9,078 bases of DNA from Candidatus Campbellbacteria bacterium CG22_combo_CG10-13_8_21_14_all_36_13 (GTDB taxonomy: Bacteria; Patescibacteriota; Minisyncoccia; Phycocordibacterales; PCTT01): the NCBI GenBank assembly GCA_002771585.1, contig PCTT01000040.1, positions 1-9,078 of the forward strand, written 5' to 3'. The notes beneath the pieces were generated by a model. The model saw only the letters and a list, made by a program, of their open reading frames with translations. It was not told the DNA's origin and did not search any database. This document shows positions 6,139 to 9,078 of this stretch, in pieces (the stretch's first letter is position 1; each line of letters starts with the position of its first letter). A program made the position numbers and the translations under genes.

Positions 6139-6176
6139 TGTTTAGGTTTTAGGATATAGGGAATAGGGTTTAGTCT
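6139..6176 (-). repeat. CCTA-rich low-complexity leader before rpmA
   Basis: Minus strand reads CTAAACCCTATTCCCTATATCCTAAAACC in diverged 7-9 nt units ending next to the ATG. It resembles the TAACACCT-type run before cysS (1888-1911). I see no coding potential or ribosome binding site in it. Confidence 0.4.
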
Positions 6177-6229
6177 TTTTCTATTCAAAATATCTTTTTA
6201 TTTAAAATTTTAAAAATTAATTTGGCTAA

Positions 6230-6281
6230 ACCAATTCTGATTAAATTAATTCTTGAGAGGATTAATTTAATCAGAATTGGT
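6230..6281. repeat. Perfect 21-bp inverted repeat with 10-nt loop
   Basis: ACCAATTCTGATTAAATTAA and one further T (6230-6250) pair perfectly with 6261-6281 around the loop TCTTGAGAGG. It lies in the divergent rpmA/6416 intergenic space. A second hairpin, ATCAAAATC (6288-6296) with GATTTTGAT (6302-6310), sits 6 nt away. No U tract follows on either strand, so it is not a standard terminator. Confidence 0.85.
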
Positions 6282-6401
6282 CGCCCGATCAAAATCTTTT
6301 GGATTTTGATTTAGGGTGGAAGGGTATAGGTAGACCCATCATAATATTCCCAGTTGAATAATGAACCGGGGCACCAGTTACATTATTACTAAGTATTATT
6401 A

Positions 6402-6407
6402 TATAAT
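6402..6407 (+). promoter_or_regulatory. -10 box of a leaderless gene (Ada-like protein)
   Basis: TATAAT ends 8 nt before the ATG at 6416 (5 nt before an in-frame GTG at 6413). Transcription would start at about the start codon, giving a leaderless mRNA. No Shine-Dalgarno site or clear -35 box is present. Confidence 0.6.
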
Positions 6408-6415
6408 ACAAAGTG

Positions 6416-6838
6416 ATGAGTATTTTACCCCGTTTAGAAGTATGTGGCAAGTACGTTAGGCAAAAAGGCCTCATATCTTTAAGTAATGATTTTCTGCTTG
6501 TTTTAGTTCTTATATTGGTTGCAACAGCGAGTTTTGGGCTTGGAAGATTTTCTTATAAAGATGATGCAAAGAGAGAATTGATGGTTGGGAACATAGATCT
6601 CAATTCAGTATCCGCCTCTGCTTATTCTGCTACCCAAAAATCGGATTCTATAGGAGCAGAACAGCTACCACAAGGTGATGGAAGTGTAGTTGGTTCAAAA
6701 AATGGTACCAAGTATCATTATCCTTGGTGCCCTGGAGCTAAACAAATAAGTGAAGCAAATATGGTATACTTTACATCAACAGAGAAGGCGAGAGATGCAG
6801 GGTATACGCCCGCGGGAAATTGCAAAGGGTTGGAATGA
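6416..6838 (+). CDS. Membrane-anchored protein with Ada-type zinc-binding domain
   Basis: 140 residues from ATG 6416 (GTG 6413 would add one). Residues 25-43 are one hydrophobic segment (DFLLVLVLILVATASFGLG) preceded by basic residues, so the C-terminus is probably outside the cell. After a Ser-rich linker, residues 90-140 resemble the metal-binding domain first described in Ada: SVVGSKNGTKYHYPWCPGA, VYFTSTEKARDAGYTPAGNC. The usual four-Cys set is reduced to C105 and C136, with H101 as a possible further ligand; in secreted relatives the same short form (YH-x-P-x-C ... AGY-P...C) is common, often fused to nucleases. Here no nuclease is fused. Likely a small surface or periplasm-facing zinc protein; DNA binding or uptake is only a guess. 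It ends in TGA within a 15-bp string shared with the pspC 3' end. Confidence 0.8.
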   Translation: MSILPRLEVCGKYVRQKGLISLSNDFLLVLVLILVATASFGLGRFSYKDDAKRELMVGNIDLNSVSASAYSATQKSDSIGAEQLPQGDGSVVGSKNGTKYHYPWCPGAKQISEANMVYFTSTEKARDAGYTPAGNCKGLE

Positions 6839-6880
6839 GTAGAAAGTCTATAAAGTTTGTAAAGTTTATAAAGTACGTTT
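6836..6880 (+). repeat. AAAGT-type array after the Ada-like gene
   Basis: TGAGTAGAAAGTCTA (6836-6850) is followed by TAAAGTTTGTAAAGTTTATAAAGT-type units. The same 15-bp string spans the pspC stop codon at 8119-8133 and is again followed by AAAGT units, there interrupted by a 24-bp palindrome. Confidence 0.6.
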
Positions 6881-6950
6881 TTGAATTTTTAATTTTGAAT
6901 TTCGATTCAATTTTAAATGTTCTAATTTTTAATGTCGTTTTAAGATTTAG

Positions 6951-7119
6951 ATATTTGAATTTAGGTATTGTCCGCCCGGATGAATCCATTCGGACGGGTT
7001 TCGGATTCTTGCCCCGTAGCTAAACGAAGCGAAGCGTAGTTTATGGTACTGGGGTTGTGCTTCGGATTTCGAATTTAATCTGTATTCATAATTCATAATT
7101 CTTAATTCATAATTCAGAA
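6951..7119 (+). repeat. Composite intergenic repeat before the exonuclease, with inserted hairpins
   Basis: Contains ATATTTGAATTTAGGTATTG (6951-6970; 18 of 20 bases as at 5024), then about 90 bp absent from the rplI copy, then TTCGGATTTCG (7061-7071) and the CTGTATTC plus AATTC array (7080-7119). The extra segment holds a hairpin (6972-6982 with 6987-6997, loop AATC, one mismatch) and a CGAAGCGAAGC run flanked by TAAAC/GTTTA. The 284-bp gap 6839-7122 shows no gene; expression of the exonuclease may use a CATAAT box in the array 9 nt before its ATG. Confidence 0.55.
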
Positions 7120-7122
7120 CCA

Positions 7123-7719
7123 ATGATAATACTAGATGCAGAATTTACAGGATTGGATCCACACAAACACTCGTTAATTAGTTTGGGTGCTTTTGAGTTT
7201 GAAAAACCAGAAAATCAAATTTATTTAGAATGCCTACCCTGGGAAGGTGCAGAAATAATGGACGATGCACTAGAGGTAAACGGATTCACGGAAGAAAGAA
7301 TTTTTTCTTCTCATAAAACTTTAGAGCTTGCAATGATTGAGTTTGATAAATGGTCTCAAGGAGTGGGGGAGCACACTCTTGCTGGACAAAACGTCGGGCA
7401 TCTAGACTTAATGTTTTTACAGACAAGTTTTGAAAGATATGGTATGAGTTTTAAATTTCCACATCGCACTATTGATGCTCATACTCTCACATACATGCAT
7501 TTGATAAAGAGGGGAGAGAAACCACCAATGGAAAACGAAAGGACGGCAATTAACTCTTCTTTTGTGCAAGAGTATGTTGGAATTCCCGAAGAGCCAAAAC
7601 CCCACAATGCGCTTAATGGCGCAAAGGTTGCAGGAGAAGCTATATCCAGACTTCTTTATGGAAAAAATTTATTAACTGAATTTGAAAATTTTCCTATTCC
7701 AGAATATTTGTTGAATTAA
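7123..7719 (+). CDS. DEDDh-type 3'-5' exonuclease-like protein with altered Exo III motif
   Basis: 198 residues, one RNase T / DNA polymerase III epsilon-type domain. Exo I is D5-A-E7 (LDAEFTGLD), Exo II is D95 in GQNVGHLDLMFL, and Exo III begins with H161 in PHNALNGAKVAGE. In active DEDDh enzymes a catalytic Asp stands five residues after this His; here it is Gly166 (codon GGC, one transition from GAC). The enzyme may therefore be weak, inactive, or use another acid such as D118 (TIDAHT). Family roles are proofreading, RNA trimming or oligonucleotide degradation; no polymerase domain is present. The start at ATG 7123 gives the usual MIILDAEFTG beginning. It is preceded by an AATTC array with no Shine-Dalgarno site and followed 56 bp later by the promoter of pspC. 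Confidence 0.88.
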   Translation: MIILDAEFTGLDPHKHSLISLGAFEFEKPENQIYLECLPWEGAEIMDDALEVNGFTEERIFSSHKTLELAMIEFDKWSQGVGEHTLAGQNVGHLDLMFLQTSFERYGMSFKFPHRTIDAHTLTYMHLIKRGEKPPMENERTAINSSFVQEYVGIPEEPKPHNALNGAKVAGEAISRLLYGKNLLTEFENFPIPEYLLN

Positions 7720-7760
7720 AAATTTTAAATGAACTAATTTTTAAGTAAAACATTAAAAAT

Positions 7761-7769
7761 TGATATAAT
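7761..7769 (+). promoter_or_regulatory. Extended -10 promoter of pspC, separated from the gene by the element
   Basis: TGATATAAT is a perfect extended -10. Six bases later comes ATGAG, the upstream target duplication. The mRNA would start at or beside this ATG, so before the insertion pspC was probably leaderless. The spacing equals that at corA. Confidence 0.6.
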
Positions 7770-7775
7770 ACTTAT

Positions 7776-7904
7776 ATGAGTCCCGTTAGAGCCCGCGACC
7801 GCAACCTTAAGTTTCAAGAAAATAAAGATATAATGTTTAATATAATTATAAATAATAACATAAGCTCAGATTGCGTCAGTCGCGGTCTGGCTCTAACGGG
7901 ATGA
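7776..7904 (+). CDS. Possible 42-aa leader peptide read through the element
   Basis: The ATG of the upstream duplication opens a frame with no stop through the whole 121-bp element. It ends RGLALTG and stops at TGA 7902-7904, which overlaps the pspC ATG (7901) as ATGA. Since the TATAAT lies 6 nt before this ATG, the mRNA would be leaderless, and translation of this peptide could feed ribosomes to pspC by termination-reinitiation. An internal ATG at 7833 gives a 23-codon frame matching that in the corA element. The equivalent full-length frame at corA is broken by a 1-bp insertion, so a role for the peptide sequence is unlikely; coupling is the plausible role. Confidence 0.3.
   Translation: MSPVRARDRNLKFQENKDIMFNIIINNNISSDCVSRGLALTG
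7781..7901 (+). mobile_element. 121-bp MITE-like element, copy 2, at pspC start codon
   Basis: Begins TCCCGTTAGAGCC and ends with its perfect 13-bp inverted repeat GGCTCTAACGGGA. Pairing resumes with CGCGAC/GTCGCG after a 5-nt offset, so the transcript folds into a long GC-rich stem with an AT-rich loop of about 60 nt. It is flanked by TGAG (7777-7780 and 7902-7905; ATGAG if the element is taken one base shorter). The last A completes the pspC ATG. It is homologous to 2880-2999 and sits in the same orientation relative to its gene. No transposase is present. An internal TATAAT (7829-7834) points towards pspC. Confidence 0.75.
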
Positions 7905-8125
7905 GAAAAATCTACTTGTCACATGATAAAAAAATAATAGCTGGTGTGTGTGGTGGGATAGCGGAAGCATTTAAGTTTGATCCCATAATACTTAGATTGA
8001 TATGGATTTTTGCTGCAATGGTTGGAAGCTTTCTTCCTGCCATTATTGTGTATCTTTTGGCTTGGGCATTTCTACCCAACAAGCCCAAAAAGAATGTGAC
8101 TGATACAGCATGGTCAAGTGAGTAG
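7901..8125 (+). CDS. PspC-domain membrane protein
   Basis: 74 residues; the domain fills the protein. The typical opening KIYLSHDKKIIAGVCGGIAEAF is followed by FDPIILRLIWIF and one strong transmembrane helix (about 35-57) ending AWAFLPNKP, all as in PspC. In proteobacteria PspC takes part in the phage-shock response to membrane stress; in other phyla stand-alone PspC proteins occur without the other psp genes, as here. I choose ATG 7901 because homology begins there; the upstream in-frame TTG at 7871 lies in the inserted element. The start overlaps the TGA of a leader frame (ATGA) and directly abuts the element hairpin, with no ribosome binding site. Confidence 0.92.
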   Translation: MRKIYLSHDKKIIAGVCGGIAEAFKFDPIILRLIWIFAAMVGSFLPAIIVYLLAWAFLPNKPKKNVTDTAWSSE

Positions 8126-8131
8126 AAAGTC

Positions 8132-8155
8132 TACCTGCCTGCCGGCAGGCAGGTA
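8132..8155. repeat. Perfect 24-bp GC-rich palindrome
   Basis: TACCTGCCTGCC followed by its exact reverse complement, no spacer. It interrupts an AAAGTCTA/AAAGTC array 7 nt after the pspC stop, GC-rich in an AT-rich region. A similar perfect palindrome stands at 8433-8450. Without a loop it would form a cruciform or, in RNA, a 4-base-loop hairpin; T-tract absent, so it is not a classical terminator. Confidence 0.85.
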
Positions 8156-8205
8156 AAGTCCTTAAGATCTATAAAGTTTATAATGTGGCAAATAATATTC
8201 TGCGA

Positions 8206-8238
8206 CCCGGTAGTAGAAGTTGCGACTTCACTACCGGG
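8206..8238. repeat. Strong hairpin near the start of the candidate RNA
   Basis: CCCGGTAGT (8206-8214) pairs with ACTACCGGG (8230-8238); after one bulged A, GAAGT pairs with ACTTC around the tetraloop TGCG. Fourteen base pairs in all, with the motif TGCGAC both just 5' of the stem and in the loop. Confidence 0.85.
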
Positions 8239-8432
8239 CAGGCATTTTAGTATTCTGCCCACCCCTCATTTCAATATTGTGCGACATCTAAATTGATGTC
8301 TATGGTGTTTCAAAAGATGTGATATCGGGGTTAGGAAAAACATGGCTTTAGTTAGCCATTTTTCTTATATATACAGGGTATAGAGATGTAGATAGAAAAC
8401 AGAATATGGCTCAACAAAGCCATAAAATGAGA

Positions 8433-8450
8433 ATCCGCCAGCTGGCGGAT
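8433..8450. repeat. Perfect 18-bp GC-rich palindrome
   Basis: ATCCGCCAGCTGGCGGAT, a perfect palindrome in an AT-rich context, comparable to the one at 8132-8155. It lies inside the candidate RNA and directly precedes one of five ATGGCT strings (8342, 8406, 8449, 8494, 8656). Confidence 0.85.
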
Positions 8451-8800
8451 GGCTTAAAATAGGATTATTTGCCTCTTATACTCATATCTAGGCATGGCTC
8501 AAATCCCCCGAAATCTATCTTTTTGAATAGAGACCGGGGGAGTCAAAAATTTCTCAACCTGAGGCAATTTTAGGGCATATAGAGGCATTACATCTTTATT
8601 GTTGGGTGCCTGGAAAGCTCTAGAATTGTTTGTGAGGGAATAGCTGATACTTGATATGGCTTGGTGGTTAAAGTGGCCTATATATTAAATAGTATAGGGT
8701 CGCACAATATACCTTTTGCGACATCTATATAATAATATAGGGCTTAAATAAATAAGCTAGCCTAGTCCCCTCGTGAAAATATTTTTTTATTTCTGATTTC

Positions 8801-8844
8801 TATCTATGTAGTAAATTTACTATATAGATATAATTTACTATATA
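8801..8844. repeat. AT-rich 30-bp palindrome with overlapping direct repeat
   Basis: 8801-8830 is a palindrome of TATCTATGTAGTAAA against TTTACTATATAGATA with one G-T position. The 13-mer AATTTACTATATA in it (8814-8826) is repeated at 8832-8844, 18 bp on. The layout suits a dimeric regulator binding site or an AT-rich unwinding element; its role is unknown. Confidence 0.7.
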
Positions 8845-8938
8845 AAAAATATTCTGGTTTAACTTCCCTGCTTTTTCAACAGCAAAATATTTTAGATAGT
8901 ATATGATATTTTATAAAAATCAGGTCCCTCCCCTACTG

Positions 8939-8966
8939 TTGACACAACGGGGAATTATGATATAAT
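8939..8966 (+). promoter_or_regulatory. Near-consensus promoter reading out of the window
   Basis: TTGACA (8939-8944), a 16-nt spacer and TATAAT (8961-8966), with TGA directly before the -10, so -35, extended -10 and -10 all match consensus. It is the strongest promoter in the window. The start would be near 8973. No start codon with an open frame follows in the remaining 106 nt, which suits a stable RNA gene or a long leader. Confidence 0.8.
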
Positions 8967-8972
8967 TATATT

Positions 8973-9078
8973 AGTTAATTTTACCTCCCCAAACCCCTGA
9001 ATTAGGACAGATTAGTTTCTAAATTATACAAGCTTGGAATTTTAAATCCAATTACTTTTCTCGGTCGGTCGTTGAGGA
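8973..9078 (+). ncRNA. 5' part of an RNA gene or long leader, possibly RNase P RNA
   Basis: Transcript from the strong promoter, cut by the window end. It contains a small hairpin TTGGA/TCCAA (9034-9038/9047-9051). The final bases CGGTCGGTCGTTGAGGA resemble the start of bacterial RNase P RNA, where a P2 strand (like CAGTCGC) precedes the conserved GAGGAAAGTCC; only GAGGA is visible, and no P3 stem lies between, which would be atypical. Alternatives are another stable RNA, an rRNA leader, or a protein gene whose Shine-Dalgarno sequence is the terminal TGAGGA. Confidence 0.3.

Larger units (their letters stand above)
8191..8790 (+). ncRNA. Candidate structured RNA or non-coding element
   Basis: The stretch 8126-9078 holds no protein gene I can support. 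Within it, 8191-8790 is dense in helices. ATATTGTGCGAC (8274-8285) pairs perfectly with 8699-8710 and would close a 437-nt domain. Inside are hairpins 8342-8347/8354-8359 (ATGGCT), 8405-8411/8418-8424 (TATGGCT), 8433-8450, 8504-8510/8535-8541 (TCCCCCG, with an inner TCTAT/ATAGA helix), 8470-8476/8581-8587 (TGCCTCT) and 8677-8683/8692-8698 next to the closing helix. A TATAAT at 8179-8184 could start it near 8191; a hairpin at 8738-8764 with T7 at 8782-8788 could end it. I find no tmRNA, SRP, 6S or intron core signature. Strand is inferred from the promoter-like box only. A decayed mobile element is the alternative. Confidence 0.35.

Noticed and set aside
6289..6474. Minus-strand 61-codon frame between rpmA and the Ada-like gene
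   Set aside because: It overlaps the start of the Ada-like gene and the -10 box, has no ribosome site, and shows no domain.
8274..8710. Insertion sequence bounded by the 12-bp inverted repeats
   Set aside because: No transposase frame and no flanking target duplication; the repeat is better explained as an RNA helix or motif array.
8191..8790. tmRNA, SRP RNA or group I intron
   Set aside because: No GGTTCGA-type T arm, tag frame, SRP core or P7 core could be found.
8126..9078. CRISPR array or tracrRNA
   Set aside because: Repeats are irregularly spaced, of mixed orientation, and have no uniform spacers or nearby cas genes.
1..9078. tRNA genes
   Set aside because: I found no cloverleaf with a GTTCRA loop and matching acceptor stem on either strand; this was a visual check only.

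Overview
The window is AT-rich chromosomal DNA, most likely from a Candidate Phyla Radiation (Patescibacteria) bacterium of the Parcubacteria type. This is an inference. It rests on compact housekeeping genes, many with start codons just downstream of a TATAAT box and no Shine-Dalgarno sequence, a lone rpmA and a lone rplI, and intergenic gaps filled with low-complexity arrays such as AATTCATAATTC and AAAGTYTATAAAGT. Several genes end in TGA, so UGA acts as stop and not as glycine.

Layout: 66-542 holds two small unknown genes on the + strand, each with a good ribosome binding site; the second overlaps the 3' end of cysS convergently. 481-2880 (- strand) holds corA-like then cysS. 3081-4316 (+) is a membrane-anchored S41 (Ctp) protease, which ends at a bidirectional terminator facing a 68-aa unknown gene (4376-4582, -). 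4684-4974 (-) is an RNHCP zinc protein. 5193-5636 (+) is ribosomal protein L9 and 5812-6135 (-) is L27, each followed by a hairpin terminator. 6416-6838 (+) is a membrane-anchored Ada-like zinc-domain protein, 7123-7719 (+) a DEDDh-type exonuclease and 7901-8125 (+) a PspC-domain membrane protein. 8126-9078 has no recognisable protein gene. It holds palindromes, a repeated 12-bp motif, a roughly 440-600 nt block that looks like structured RNA, and at its end a near-consensus promoter reading out of the window towards what may be an RNA gene (possibly rnpB).

The most striking feature is a pair of related 120/121-bp elements (2880-2999 and 7781-7901). They have terminal inverted repeats (TCCCGTTAGAG...) and 4-bp target duplications (TGAA, TGAG). 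Both sit in the same orientation exactly at the start codon of a gene (corA-like and pspC), 6 nt downstream of a TATAAT box plus the duplicated start codon. Each appears to have inserted into the start codon of a formerly leaderless gene. The element's last base A joins the duplicated TGA to rebuild ATG. The result is a long hairpin leader and a short reading frame whose TGA stop overlaps the gene's ATG. I do not recognise this element family.

The genes are mainly unlinked housekeeping functions (translation, Mg transport, proteolysis, envelope stress, nuclease) and do not form one pathway. Most appear to be transcribed singly from their own extended -10 promoters.
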